Part shown: positions 15,493 to 22,191 of the stretch, one piece after another
Numbering within the stretch: position 1 is the first letter of the stretch
Layout: each line of letters opens with the position of its first letter
NCBI GenBank assembly: GCA_023388385.1
Contig: JAEWGK010000023.1
Span: 1-22,191, forward strand
Source: Actinomycetes bacterium
Lineage (GTDB): Bacteria; Actinomycetota; Actinomycetes; Mycobacteriales; Mycobacteriaceae
Length of the DNA stretch: 22,191 nucleotides
Reading direction: 5' to 3'
Translations under genes and position numbers: made by a program
Notes under the pieces: generated by a model
Database searches by the model: none
Told to the model about the DNA's origin: nothing
What the model saw: the letters and a program-made list of their open reading frames with translations, nothing else

Positions 15493-15945
15493 TCAGCGCC
15501 TGCGGCGCCGGGCGTCGCGGTCCCACATCACCACCGCGGTGGAGCGGGGCACGTGGACCAGCTCGCCGCGGGGGCGGCCTCGGGCCGCCTCGGCGGCGCG
15601 CAGGCGCTCCCGGAGCCGCGCATTCTCGTCCTCGAGCTCCTCGACTTTCGCCGTGAGCTCGATGATGGACTTGATGCCGGCGAGGTTGACGCCCTCCTCC
15701 TGGGAGAGGCGCTGAACCTCGCGCAGTCGGTCGACGTCGCGGTCGGTGTAGCGCCGCCCGCCGCCGCGGGTGCGCCGCGGCGTGACGATGCCGAGGCGGT
15801 CGTAGTTCCGCAGCGTCTGCGCGTGCATCCCCGCCAGCTCGGCGGCCACCGAGATGACGTACACCCGCGTCTCGCGGGCACCTCCGCCCCGCCCGGCGTC
15901 GCCGCCGACGGGATCGCGCCGGCCGTCGTCGGTCACGTCGGCCAT
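15493..15945 (-). CDS. hspR: HspR, MerR-family heat shock repressor
   Basis: About 150 residues. The N-terminal MerR helix-turn-helix region is clear: VYVISVAAELAGMHAQTLRN, then YDRLGIVTPRRTRGGGRRYT. A DVDRLREVQRLSQEEGVNLAGI stretch and a coiled coil (KVEELEDENARLRERLRAAE) typical of HspR follow. It represses the dnaK operon by binding HAIR sites, with DnaK acting as co-repressor in Streptomyces and mycobacteria. It is the last gene of dnaK-grpE-dnaJ-hspR, the classical actinobacterial order, and two HAIR-like sites are present upstream of dnaK. Start ATG 15945 lies 11 bases after AAGGG; the in-frame GTG at 15954 is only two bases from that site and so less likely. The C-terminus ends in an Arg-rich tail. 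Confidence 0.92.
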   Translation of the reverse strand: MADVTDDGRRDPVGGDAGRGGGARETRVYVISVAAELAGMHAQTLRNYDRLGIVTPRRTRGGGRRYTDRDVDRLREVQRLSQEEGVNLAGIKSIIELTAKVEELEDENARLRERLRAAEAARGRPRGELVHVPRSTAVVMWDRDARRRRR

Positions 15946-15972
15946 GTCCGTCACATCCCTTCCAGTCGGCCT

Positions 15973-16000
15973 CGGCGGGCCCGGTTCCCGGGCGCCGCCG
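15973..16000 (-). other. Strong hairpin between dnaJ and hspR
   Basis: Starting three bases after the dnaJ stop, CGGCGGGCCCGG (15973-15984) pairs with CCGGGCgCCGCCG (15988-16000): 12 base pairs with one bulged base and a 3-base loop. On the mRNA it lies ahead of the hspR ribosome site. It may attenuate transcription or stabilise the dnaJ 3' end, lowering hspR relative to the chaperones. Confidence 0.5.
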
Positions 16001-16002
16001 GA

Positions 16003-17211
16003 CTACTTGTTTCCGGCCCAGCCCTCGCGGGGGTTGAAGCCGGAGGCCCGCTCCGCCTCGACGTAGCCGCGCAGCGCGGAGGCGGCGGCGTCGTCGAGCT
16101 TCTGCGGGACCTGCACGCGCACGGTGACCAGCAGGTCGCCGGGCGTGCCGCTGCGCTTCGGGATGCCGCGGCCGCGGACGCGCAACGTCCTGCCGTCGGC
16201 GGTGCCGGCGGGGACCCGCACGCGCACCTTCCCGTCGAGGGTCGGCACCGTCAGCGTGCCGCCGAGCGCGAGCTCGCCGAAGCTGACCGGCACCGTGACC
16301 TCCAGATCGTCGCCGGAGCGGGTGAAGATCTCGTCCGGGCGGACGTGGACGGTGACGAAGAGATCACCCGCGGGCTTGCCGCGCAGGCCCGCTTCGCCCT
16401 GGCCCGCCAGCCGGACCTTCTGGCCGTCGACGACACCCGCCGGGACGCGGACCGTGATGCTGCGCCGGCGCGTCGTGACGCCGGTGCCGCCGCAGTCCTC
16501 GCACGGCTCCTCGATGATGGTCCCCGTGCCGCCGCAGTCGGGGCACGGCTTCGACATCCCGAAGGCGCCGCGCTGTTCGCTGATGAATCCGCTGCCGCCG
16601 CACCTCCGGCACGTGACCGGCGAGGTGCCCGGCTTCGCGCCGGACCCCTGGCACGTCGTGCACGGGGACGGGTTGGTCAGCTGAAGGGGGATGGTCACGC
16701 CCTGCGCGGCCTCCCGGAAGTCGAGGGTGATCTCGGTCTCGACATCCGCGCCGCGGCGCGGGCGCTGGGAGCGCCCGGCGGTGCCGAAACCCCCGCCGCC
16801 GCGGCCCATGAAACCGCCGAGGAAGTCACCCAAGCCAGCTCCGGCGCCACCGGAGGTAGCGTCGCCGAAGAGATCGGAGACGTTGAAATCGAACCCGCCG
16901 GCGGCGCCCGGGCCGCCCGCGGCCCGCCCCCTGGGGCCGCCGGCCCCCCGCCCCGGGAAGCGGAAGCCCCCCGAGCGGAGCGCGGCGCGCAACTCGTCGT
17001 ATTCGCGTCGCTTGTCGGCGTCGCCCAGGACGGAGTAAGCCTCCGAGACCCGCTTGAAACGGTCCTCCTTGGCCATGTCGCCGGGGTGCGTGTCCGGGTG
17101 GTTGTCCCGGGCGAGCTTCCGGTACGCCTTCTTGATCTCGTCCTGGTCGGCGGACTGGGAGACGCCCAGGTCCGCGTAGTAGTCCTTGTCGGCCCATTCA
17201 CGCTGGGTCAT
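16003..17211 (-). CDS. dnaJ: DnaJ (Hsp40) co-chaperone
   Basis: A 402-residue full-length type I DnaJ. The J domain occupies about residues 9-75, with the HPD motif at 38-40 that stimulates DnaK ATPase. A Gly/Phe-rich region follows (about 81-147). Four zinc-finger repeats use cysteine pairs 184/187, 201/204, 223/226 and 237/240 ([32 protein letters not shown]). The rest is the substrate-binding C-terminal domains. Start ATG 17211 has AGGAGGT 6 bases upstream. It lies third in the chaperone operon after a 91-base gap that carries a strong hairpin. The organism may have a second DnaJ elsewhere, as most actinobacteria do; this is the dnaK-linked copy. Confidence 0.95.
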   Translation of the reverse strand: MTQREWADKDYYADLGVSQSADQDEIKKAYRKLARDNHPDTHPGDMAKEDRFKRVSEAYSVLGDADKRREYDELRAALRSGGFRFPGRGAGGPRGRAAGGPGAAGGFDFNVSDLFGDATSGGAGAGLGDFLGGFMGRGGGGFGTAGRSQRPRRGADVETEITLDFREAAQGVTIPLQLTNPSPCTTCQGSGAKPGTSPVTCRRCGGSGFISEQRGAFGMSKPCPDCGGTGTIIEEPCEDCGGTGVTTRRRSITVRVPAGVVDGQKVRLAGQGEAGLRGKPAGDLFVTVHVRPDEIFTRSGDDLEVTVPVSFGELALGGTLTVPTLDGKVRVRVPAGTADGRTLRVRGRGIPKRSGTPGDLLVTVRVQVPQKLDDAAASALRGYVEAERASGFNPREGWAGNK

Positions 17212-17268
17212 CGGGCACCTCCTCCTTTCCGTCCGTTGTGCTGTGGTGCCGTCACGTCATCGCCCTCC

Positions 17269-17294
17269 CGGCCCGCGCCCTCTCGCGCGGGCCG
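17269..17294 (-). other. Strong hairpin between grpE and dnaJ
   Basis: Perfect 10-base arms CGGCCCGCGC (17269-17278) and GCGCGGGCCG (17285-17294) with a 6-base loop, in the 91-base grpE-dnaJ gap and about 60 bases before the dnaJ start. There is no T-tract. It may be a partial terminator or a processing or stability element within the operon mRNA. Confidence 0.5.
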
Positions 17295-17302
17295 CGAGGC
17301 GT

Positions 17303-17905
17303 TCAGGACTCGGGCGCGTCCGCGGCGTCGTCCGGCGTACCCTCCGCGTCGGCGATGACGACCATCGCCGTGCGGAGCAGCCGCCCGTCCATCCGGTAGC
17401 CCTTCCGCAGGATCGCGCCCAGCGCCTTGTCGTCGCCGGACGACATGTCCTGCACGGCCTCGTGAATCTCCGGGTCGAAGGGCTCCCCCTCCTCGCCGAA
17501 CTGCTCCACCTTCAGCGACGCCAGGGTCTGGCGCAGCTTGTCGGCGAAGTGCTTCAGCGGCGTGCCATCGCCCAGGTCGCCGTGCTGCTCGGCCCGGTCG
17601 ACGTCGTCGGCCAGGTGGAGCAGCTCCGCGGCGACGGAGGCCCGGGCGGCGAGGCGGTCGGCCTCGCGCTCGCGGTCCACGCGGCGGCGGTAGTTGGCGA
17701 ACTCCGCCGAGACGCGCTGCAGGTCCTCGGTGCGCTCGTCGAGTTCCGCCCGGATCGCGGCGGCCGGATCGGCCTCCGCGGCGTCAGCGTCCGGCTGGGC
17801 CGGCTCCGCATCGGCGGAGCCGCCGTCGGCCCGGTCGGCTGCCGCGTCCTCGATGACCCCGTCCTCGACGACGGCGTCGTCGATGTCGTCGGTTCGGTCG
17901 GCCAT
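17303..17905 (-). CDS. grpE: GrpE nucleotide exchange factor
   Basis: 200 residues. An acidic disordered N-terminus (about 1-55, rich in Asp, Glu and Ala) precedes the long dimerising helix ([20 protein letters not shown] and on to residue 90). The beta-rich head follows, with the family signature [14 protein letters not shown] and the end [18 protein letters not shown]. It releases ADP from DnaK and can act as a heat sensor. The start ATG 17905 is three bases after the dnaK stop, with AGTAGGA overlapping the end of dnaK, so the two are translationally linked. The last 13 residues are again acidic. Length and layout are ordinary for actinobacteria. Confidence 0.95.
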   Translation of the reverse strand: MADRTDDIDDAVVEDGVIEDAAADRADGGSADAEPAQPDADAAEADPAAAIRAELDERTEDLQRVSAEFANYRRRVDREREADRLAARASVAAELLHLADDVDRAEQHGDLGDGTPLKHFADKLRQTLASLKVEQFGEEGEPFDPEIHEAVQDMSSGDDKALGAILRKGYRMDGRLLRTAMVVIADAEGTPDDAADAPES

Positions 17906-17908
17906 GTC

Positions 17909-19756
17909 CTACTTACCGTCCTTCTCGTCCTCGTCGATGACTTCGGCGTCGACCACGTCATCCGCGGAGGAGGCCGTGGCGTCGCCGGCGTCGGCCTGGG
18001 TGGCTCCCTGCGCGGCCTCGGCCTCGTAGATCGCCTTGCCCATCTCCTGGGACTCGGTGGAGAGCTTCTCGACGGCGGACTTGATGGCCTCCAGGTCGGA
18101 GCCCTTCAGCGCCTCGTCGACGCCCTTCGCGGCCTCCTCGACGCGGTCCTTGACGTCCTGCGGGACCTTTTCGCCGTTCTCCTCGACGAACTTGCGGGTC
18201 TGGTACGCCATCGACTCGGCCGAGTTGCGGACCTCCTGTTCCTCGCGGCGCTTCTTGTCCTCCTCGGCGTGGGCCTCGGCGTCCTTGATCATCTGGTCGA
18301 TCTCCTCCTGGGAGAGGCCGGAGCCCTCCTGGATGGTGATCTTGTTCTCCTTGCCGGTGCCCTTGTCCTTCGCGGTGACGTGGACGATGCCGTTCGCGTC
18401 GATGTCGAAGGTGACCTCGATCTGCGGGATGCCGCGCGGGGCCGGGGCGATGCCGCCGAGCTCGAAGGAGCCGAGCAGCTTGTTGGCCTGCGCCATCTCG
18501 CGCTCGCCCTGGAAGACCTGGATCTGGACGGAGGGCTGGTTGTCCTCGGCCGTGGTGAAGGTCTCCGAGCGCTTGGTCGGGATGGTGGTGTTGCGCTCGA
18601 TGAGCTTCGTCATCACGCCGCCCTTGGTCTCGATGCCGAGGGACAGCGGGGTGACGTCGAGGAGCAGCACATCCTTGACCTCGCCGCGCAGGACGCCGGC
18701 CTGCAGGGCGGCGCCGACGGCGACGACCTCGTCCGGGTTGACGCCCTTGTTCGGCTCGCGGCCGCCGGTCAGCTCCTTCACCAGGTCAGACACGGCCGGC
18801 ATGCGGGTGGAGCCGCCGACCAGCACGACGTGGTCGATGTCGGACACCGGGATGTCCGCGTCGGCGATGACCTGCTGGAACGGCTTGCGGGTGCGGTCCA
18901 GGAGATCCTGGGTGATGCGCTGGAACTCGGTGCGCGACAGCGTCTCGTCGAGGAACAGCGGGTTCCTGTCCGCGTCGACCGTGATGTACGGCAGGTTGAT
19001 GGAGGTCTGCTGCGAGCTGGACAGCTCGATCTTCGCCTTCTCCGCGGCCTCGCGGAGGCGCTGCATGGCCATCTTGTCCTTGGTCAGGTCGATGCCCTGC
19101 GCCGTCTTGAACTTCTCGACCAGCCATTCGACGATGCGCTGATCCCAGTCGTCGCCGCCCAGACGGTTGTCGCCCGCGGTGGCGCGGACCTCCACGACGC
19201 CGTCGCCGATCTCCAGCAGGGAGACGTCGAAGGTGCCGCCGCCGAGGTCGAAGACCAGGATGGTCTGCTCCTTGTCGGACTTCTCCAGGCCGTAGGCGAG
19301 CGCGGCCGCGGTCGGCTCGTTGACGATGCGCAGAACGTTGAGGCCCGCGATCTGGCCAGCCTCCTTGGTGGCCTGACGCTCCGCGTCGGAGAAGTAGGCC
19401 GGGACGGTGATGACCGCGTCGGTCACGTCGTCACCCAGGTAGGACTCGGCGTCCCTCTTCAGCTTCTGCAGGGTGCGGGCCGAGATCTCCTGCGGGGTGT
19501 ACTTCTTGCCGTCGATCTCGACCGTCCAGTCGGAGCCCATGTGGCGCTTGACGGAGCGGATGGTCCGATCGACGTTGGTGACCGCCTGGTTCTTGGCGGA
19601 CTGGCCGACCAGCACCTCGCCGTTCTTGGCGAAGGCCACGATCGACGGGGTGGTGCGCGAACCCTCGGAGTTCGCGATAACCTGCGCCTCGCCGCCCTCG
19701 AGGACGGAGACGCAGGAGTTCGTCGTACCCAGGTCAATGCCAACTGCGCGTCCCAT
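17909..19756 (-). CDS. dnaK: DnaK (Hsp70) chaperone
   Basis: A 615-residue Hsp70. The N-terminal ATPase domain opens with [15 protein letters not shown] and has the second phosphate motif [14 protein letters not shown] and the third signature [13 protein letters not shown]. The interdomain linker [13 protein letters not shown] precedes the substrate-binding domain, and the tail ends in [11 protein letters not shown]. It folds nascent and stress-damaged proteins with DnaJ and GrpE and serves as HspR co-repressor in related actinobacteria. ATG 19756 is chosen because [10 protein letters not shown] is the usual actinobacterial start and AGAAAGG lies 8 bases upstream; the in-frame ATG at 19774 would add six unusual residues. 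First gene of the operon, with two HAIR-like operators upstream. Confidence 0.97.
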   Translation of the reverse strand: MGRAVGIDLGTTNSCVSVLEGGEAQVIANSEGSRTTPSIVAFAKNGEVLVGQSAKNQAVTNVDRTIRSVKRHMGSDWTVEIDGKKYTPQEISARTLQKLKRDAESYLGDDVTDAVITVPAYFSDAERQATKEAGQIAGLNVLRIVNEPTAAALAYGLEKSDKEQTILVFDLGGGTFDVSLLEIGDGVVEVRATAGDNRLGGDDWDQRIVEWLVEKFKTAQGIDLTKDKMAMQRLREAAEKAKIELSSSQQTSINLPYITVDADRNPLFLDETLSRTEFQRITQDLLDRTRKPFQQVIADADIPVSDIDHVVLVGGSTRMPAVSDLVKELTGGREPNKGVNPDEVVAVGAALQAGVLRGEVKDVLLLDVTPLSLGIETKGGVMTKLIERNTTIPTKRSETFTTAEDNQPSVQIQVFQGEREMAQANKLLGSFELGGIAPAPRGIPQIEVTFDIDANGIVHVTAKDKGTGKENKITIQEGSGLSQEEIDQMIKDAEAHAEEDKKRREEQEVRNSAESMAYQTRKFVEENGEKVPQDVKDRVEEAAKGVDEALKGSDLEAIKSAVEKLSTESQEMGKAIYEAEAAQGATQADAGDATASSADDVVDAEVIDEDEKDGK

Positions 19757-19785
19757 GATGAACACCTTTCTCATGAAGTTCCGGT

Positions 19786-19806
19786 CTTAAGTCTTGTGCG
19801 CTCAAG
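19786..19806. promoter_or_regulatory. HAIR-like HspR operator, dnaK-proximal
   Basis: CTTAAGT-N7-GCTCAAG, matching 12 of 14 defined bases of the HAIR consensus CTTGAGT-N7-ACTCAAG. It lies 30 bases upstream of the dnaK start codon, where it would cover the expected -10/transcription start region of the TTGACA promoter. Confidence 0.75.
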
Positions 19807-19827
19807 CTTGCATGGCCCGAACCGGCA

Positions 19828-19833
19828 TGTCAA
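19828..19833 (-). promoter_or_regulatory. -35 element of the dnaK promoter
   Basis: A perfect TTGACA on the minus strand between the two HAIR sites. The -10 would fall around 19810-19805; no good TATAAT is seen there, the nearest being AAGCTT. The two operators bracket this element, as expected for repression by HspR. Confidence 0.5.
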
Positions 19834-19838
19834 GCAGA

Positions 19839-19859
19839 CTTGAGCGCCGACGACTCAAT
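19839..19859. promoter_or_regulatory. HAIR-like HspR operator, distal
   Basis: CTTGAGC-N7-ACTCAAT, matching 12 of 14 defined bases of the HAIR consensus. It lies five bases upstream of the TTGACA element. Centre-to-centre distance to the first HAIR site is 53 bases, about five helix turns, which would put both on the same DNA face. Confidence 0.75.
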
Positions 19860-20195
19860 GTGTGTCACGCCGTGCAACGATGGCGCCGGCAGCGTTATTC
19901 CACCCCGGCTCAACTTTTCCCGTTTCACCTGTTCAGAAGCCATGGAAAGCCCGTTGCGCCACTCCCCTCCGCGTGCCGCCGGGAACTTTTCGACGACGCC
20001 GGACGACTACCGCGTCGACGCTCGCCGCACACGCGCACGGCCCCTCGCGCACGTCCCCCAGCCACACACGCCGATGCCGCGGGACCCCCACGGGTCCGGC
20101 CCGTCGTCGGCGACCGTCACCGATCGGGCGCACCCTTCACACGCGCCTCCGGCAACAAGCCACGCCGTTTTTCCTCGACACCCAAGGAGTTTTCC
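19860..20195. other. Gene-free stretch between the dnaK control region and the ycnI gene
   Basis: 336 bases without a convincing gene: the open frames here have Arg/Pro/Thr-rich composition typical of non-coding GC-rich DNA. It must contain the ycnI promoter, but I could not pick a -10/-35 pair with confidence. The only clear element is the AAGGAG ribosome site at 20184-20189. Confidence 0.5.
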
Positions 20196-20978
20196 GTGCC
20201 TTTTGCCCCCGCCCGCACCCACGACCACCAGACCACCCGACGCAGCCCCCGCCACGGCCGGACCCTTCGCATGGGGGGCGCCGCAGCGGCGGTGGGCGCC
20301 GCCGCGATGCTCGCACTACCGGGCGTAGCCGCCGCCCACGTCCACGTCCACCCGGACTCCGCCGAAATCGGCGGGTACGCGGATCTGGCGTTCGGGGTGC
20401 CCCATGGCTGCGACGGATCCCCGACGACGAAGGTGGAGTTCACCATCCCGCGGGAATTCGCCACGGTCACGCCGAACGTCAACCCGAACTGGGAAATCTC
20501 GAAGGAGACCGACGGCTCCGGTGAGGATGCCGTCGTGAAGAAGGTCACCTACACGGCGAAGACCCCGCTGCCGTCGGACCAGAAGGACACCCTGACGCTC
20601 AGCGTGAAGGTCGCGGACGACGCCACCGAGGGCACCGTGCTCGTGCCGGCGCTGCAGACATGCGAGAAGGGGTCGATGAACTGGGCGTCCCCCGACCATG
20701 ACGCCGACTACCCAGCCCCGACCGTCGATCTGGTGGCAGAGGGCGCTGGCGACGGCCACGCGGGCCATCACCACGCCGCCCATAATCACGGTGAGGCCGC
20801 CGGCGCCGCGACCGGGGAGGAGGCCGGGGCAAATGAGGCCGATGCCACCGAAGCGCAGGCCGAGGATGAGCAGGCCACCGCGGGGACCTCGGCCGGCGCC
20901 TGGGGCCTGGGCCTCGGTGCCGTCGGCGCCGTGACCGGCATCACCGCCCTCCTCGTGGCGCTGCGCAAGCGGAGCTAG
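20196..20978 (+). CDS. ycnI: YcnI/DUF1775 family secreted, membrane-anchored copper-binding protein
   Basis: 260 residues. A signal peptide (basic region to residue 26, hydrophobic core 27-44) should be cut after VAAA-47, leaving His48 as the mature N-terminus (HVHVHPDSAEIGGYADLAF). In Bacillus YcnI such an N-terminal histidine, with a tryptophan, forms a mono-histidine brace for Cu(II); Trp163 in MNWASP is the likely partner. Cys72 and Cys156 may form a disulfide. A His-rich segment (188-198, HAGHHHAAHNH) and an acidic low-complexity stretch follow. A C-terminal helix (about 235-255) with an RKRS tail anchors it to the membrane outer face. The GTG 20196 start is fixed by AAGGAG 6 bases upstream. 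The protein may handle copper outside the cell. No CopC/CopD-type partner is visible downstream in the window, which is unusual. Confidence 0.88.
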   Translation: MPFAPARTHDHQTTRRSPRHGRTLRMGGAAAAVGAAAMLALPGVAAAHVHVHPDSAEIGGYADLAFGVPHGCDGSPTTKVEFTIPREFATVTPNVNPNWEISKETDGSGEDAVVKKVTYTAKTPLPSDQKDTLTLSVKVADDATEGTVLVPALQTCEKGSMNWASPDHDADYPAPTVDLVAEGAGDGHAGHHHAAHNHGEAAGAATGEEAGANEADATEAQAEDEQATAGTSAGAWGLGLGAVGAVTGITALLVALRKRS

Positions 20979-21029
20979 GTGCAGCACCCCGGCAGCCGGC
21001 GATCACGACCGGCCCGGCACCCACAGCCA

Positions 21030-21060
21030 GCCCTGCGTGCACCGCCGGCCCGCGCAGGGC
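21030..21060 (+). terminator. Terminator-like hairpin after ycnI
   Basis: GCCCTGCGTG (21030-21039) pairs with CGCGCAGGGC (21051-21060), 10 base pairs including one T-G wobble, loop 11 bases, about 50 bases past the ycnI stop. No T-tract follows. Confidence 0.5.
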
Positions 21061-21106
21061 CACGGGATCCGCGCCTCGAGATTGGCAAACACCGTTATCT
21101 CCACCC

Positions 21107-21142
21107 GGCGAATTAGACAACCTTTTCGTTGCGCAATTCGCC
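21107..21142. repeat. AT-rich interrupted dyad in the ycnI / Fe-S gene interval
   Basis: GGCGAATT (21107-21114) and AATTCGCC (21135-21142) are perfect 8-base inverted arms. Inside them CAAC (21118-21121) and GTTG (21128-21131) also pair. Function unknown; it could be a protein site or a cruciform or RNA hairpin. Confidence 0.45.
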
Positions 21143-21198
21143 CGAAAAACCCAGGTTGCGGCGCCCGGCCATGCTTTCGCGGCCGGCTTCGGCCACGG

Positions 21199-21228
21199 TT
21201 GGGCATACGCCCCATCTCGTGATATAAC
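21199..21228 (+). promoter_or_regulatory. Promoter of the Fe-S oxidoreductase gene
   Basis: -35 TTGGGC (21199-21204), 18-base spacer and -10 TATAAC (21223-21228). It would start transcription near 21235, leaving a leader of about 135 bases before the ATG at 21369. Confidence 0.55.
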
Positions 21229-21233
21229 TCACA
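21218..21233. promoter_or_regulatory. GlxR (CRP-type) binding site over the -10 element
   Basis: CGTGA-TATAAC-TCACA fits the CRP/GlxR consensus TGTGA-N6-TCACA with a single mismatch at the first base. The central six bases are the predicted -10 hexamer, so binding should block the promoter. GlxR is the cAMP-responsive global regulator of corynebacteria. Confidence 0.65.
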
Positions 21234-21277
21234 AGAGAACTAAATCGTGTGTCGGGCCCTGCGATCATCCGCCGGGC

Positions 21278-21308
21278 CCGGGGCGGCGCCTCACCCCCGC
21301 CGCCCCGG
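21278..21308 (+). other. Large leader hairpin upstream of the Fe-S oxidoreductase gene
   Basis: CCGGGGCGGCG (21278-21288) and CGCCGCCCCGG (21298-21308) form a perfect 11-base stem with a 9-base loop, about 45 bases into the predicted transcript. A second short dyad, TCGCGCC-CC-GGCGCGA (21333-21348), follows 24 bases later, just before the AAGGA ribosome site. Together they make a highly folded 5' leader. Confidence 0.5.
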
Positions 21309-21368
21309 CGACGGCACCCGCGCCAGTCCTGTTCGCGCCCCGGCGCGACGACCCCGTTAAGGAACCTC

Positions 21369-22191
21369 ATGAATGAGCCAAACCCGGCCGACGTGGCGGC
21401 GGGCGTGGTGGAGATAAACGGCTTCACCATCACCGTCGGCGTGATCGGCGTACTGCTCTCCCTGCCCTGCTGGTTCGTGTTCATCAAGGGCTTCGTCCAC
21501 ATGGTCAGGACGATCATGCTGGGCCAGAAGACCTACGGGCACACGGGCAATTGGGGGACCCGCATCGTCACCGTCATCCGCGAGGTGTTCGGCCACACCA
21601 AGATGGCGAAGAAGCCCGGCGTCGCCGTGGCCCACTGGTTCGTCATGGTGGGCTTCCTCCTCGGCGCGCTGGTCTGGTTCGAGGCCTACATCCAGACATT
21701 CTGGCCCAAAGGCGGCTGGCCGATCCTGAAGGACCTGACCGCCTGGCACTTCATCGACGAGATCCTGGGCGTCGGCACGGTCCTCGGCATCACCGCACTG
21801 ATCATCGTGCGCCAGACGAACAAGGGCAAGGAACGCCTGAGCCGCTTCTACGGCTCCAACGCCAAGGCCGCCTACTTCGTCGAGGCCGTCGTCCTCATCG
21901 AGGGCCTCGGCATGGTCATGGTGAAGGCCGCCAAGCTGGCGACCTACGAAGACCCCCACCACGTCATCCACTGGTCCAACTTCGTCACCGGCTTCGTCGC
22001 CCAGGCCCTCCCGGCCTCCGGCGTGATGGTCTCCATCTTCGCGCTCATCAAGCTGCTGTCCGGCATGATCTGGCTGTTCGTCGTCGGCAAGAACCTGCTG
22101 TGGGGCGTCGCCTGGCACCGCTTCCTCGCGTTCGCCAACATCCTGCTGAAGCGCAACGCCGACGGCTACAACGCCCTCGGCGCCGCGAAGC
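21369..22191 (+). CDS. N-terminal membrane domain of a putative Fe-S oxidoreductase (Rv0338c-like), cut by window end
   Basis: 274 codons are open to the window edge, no stop. Start ATG 21369 has AAGGA 6 bases upstream. Five or six hydrophobic segments are visible (for example VGVIGVLLSLPCWFVFIKGF, WFVMVGFLLGALVWF, ILGVGTVLGITALIIV, YFVEAVVLIEGLGMVMVKAA, MVSIFALIKLLSGMIWLFVV). Several histidines that could ligate heme sit near helices (His69 in FGHTK, His80 in VAHWF, His119 in WHFID, His180-181). This looks like the NarI/HdrE-type membrane part that precedes the cysteine-rich iron-sulfur (heterodisulfide reductase-like) half in large actinobacterial Fe-S binding reductases, and the closing AWHRFLAFANILLKRNADGY resembles that junction. 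The iron-sulfur part lies beyond the window, so the name is an inference. In M. tuberculosis a homologue (Rv0338c) lies near the dnaK operon. Confidence 0.65.
   Translation, partial: MNEPNPADVAAGVVEINGFTITVGVIGVLLSLPCWFVFIKGFVHMVRTIMLGQKTYGHTGNWGTRIVTVIREVFGHTKMAKKPGVAVAHWFVMVGFLLGALVWFEAYIQTFWPKGGWPILKDLTAWHFIDEILGVGTVLGITALIIVRQTNKGKERLSRFYGSNAKAAYFVEAVVLIEGLGMVMVKAAKLATYEDPHHVIHWSNFVTGFVAQALPASGVMVSIFALIKLLSGMIWLFVVGKNLLWGVAWHRFLAFANILLKRNADGYNALGAAK

Noticed and set aside
17186..19843. 885-codon plus-strand open frame opposite dnaK-grpE
   Set aside because: Leu/Gly/Asp/Val-rich shadow of the dnaK operon; dnaK and grpE are beyond doubt on the other strand.
19794..20195. Upstream in-frame extension of ycnI
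   Set aside because: Arg/Pro/Thr-rich residues lacking any signal; GTG 20196 with AAGGAG and the following signal peptide fix the true start.
21003..21215. Small 70-codon minus-strand and 61-codon plus-strand open frames
   Set aside because: They overlap each other, a terminator-like hairpin and an AT-rich dyad, and show no ribosome site or family resemblance.

Overview
The window is very GC-rich (about 70% by eye). It reads as chromosome of a Corynebacterium or close relative in the Mycobacteriales. The signs are a dnaK-grpE-dnaJ-hspR operon with HspR-type HAIR operators, a GABA-permease/GABA-transaminase locus with a PucR-type regulator, an EspC-like/DUF1023 gene pair, a GlxR-type (CRP-like) site, and a membrane Fe-S reductase resembling the mycobacterial Rv0338c family. 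I saw no rRNA, tRNA, CRISPR array, insertion sequence or phage gene.

Left end (1-2750, minus strand): an MFS transporter overlaps by 4 bases a free-standing NRPS-type adenylation enzyme. The adenylation gene has an apparent one-base frameshift near position 142 that removes its C-terminal subdomain, including the A10 catalytic lysine. The displaced frame stays open to the window edge.

Centre (2898-12487): a catabolic island. gabP (minus) diverges from gabT-gcdH-aldehyde dehydrogenase-CoA transferase (plus). The last three genes are translationally coupled. Convergent to them is a nitrilase-family amidase overlapping a PucR regulator. Read together, the enzymes form a route from a 4- or 5-carbon omega-amino acid: uptake (GabP), transamination (GabT), semialdehyde oxidation, CoA transfer from succinyl-CoA, and glutaryl-CoA dehydrogenation and decarboxylation to crotonyl-CoA. 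The GcdH and SUGCT-like CoA transferase point to 5-aminovalerate/glutarate (a lysine breakdown product) as well as, or instead of, GABA.

Middle right (12605-15437): an EspC-like small helical protein coupled to a DUF1023 alpha/beta hydrolase. Convergent to it is an orphan PTS_EIIC_2 (PfoR-like) membrane protein just downstream of hspR.

Right (15493-22191): the chaperone operon dnaK-grpE-dnaJ-hspR (minus), with strong GC hairpins in both intercistronic gaps next to dnaJ and two HAIR sites flanking a TTGACA -35 element. Divergent from it is a YcnI/DUF1775 copper-binding secreted protein. Last is the N-terminal membrane domain of a putative Fe-S oxidoreductase, cut by the window edge. Its promoter appears to carry a GlxR-type box exactly over the -10 element, followed by a structured leader.
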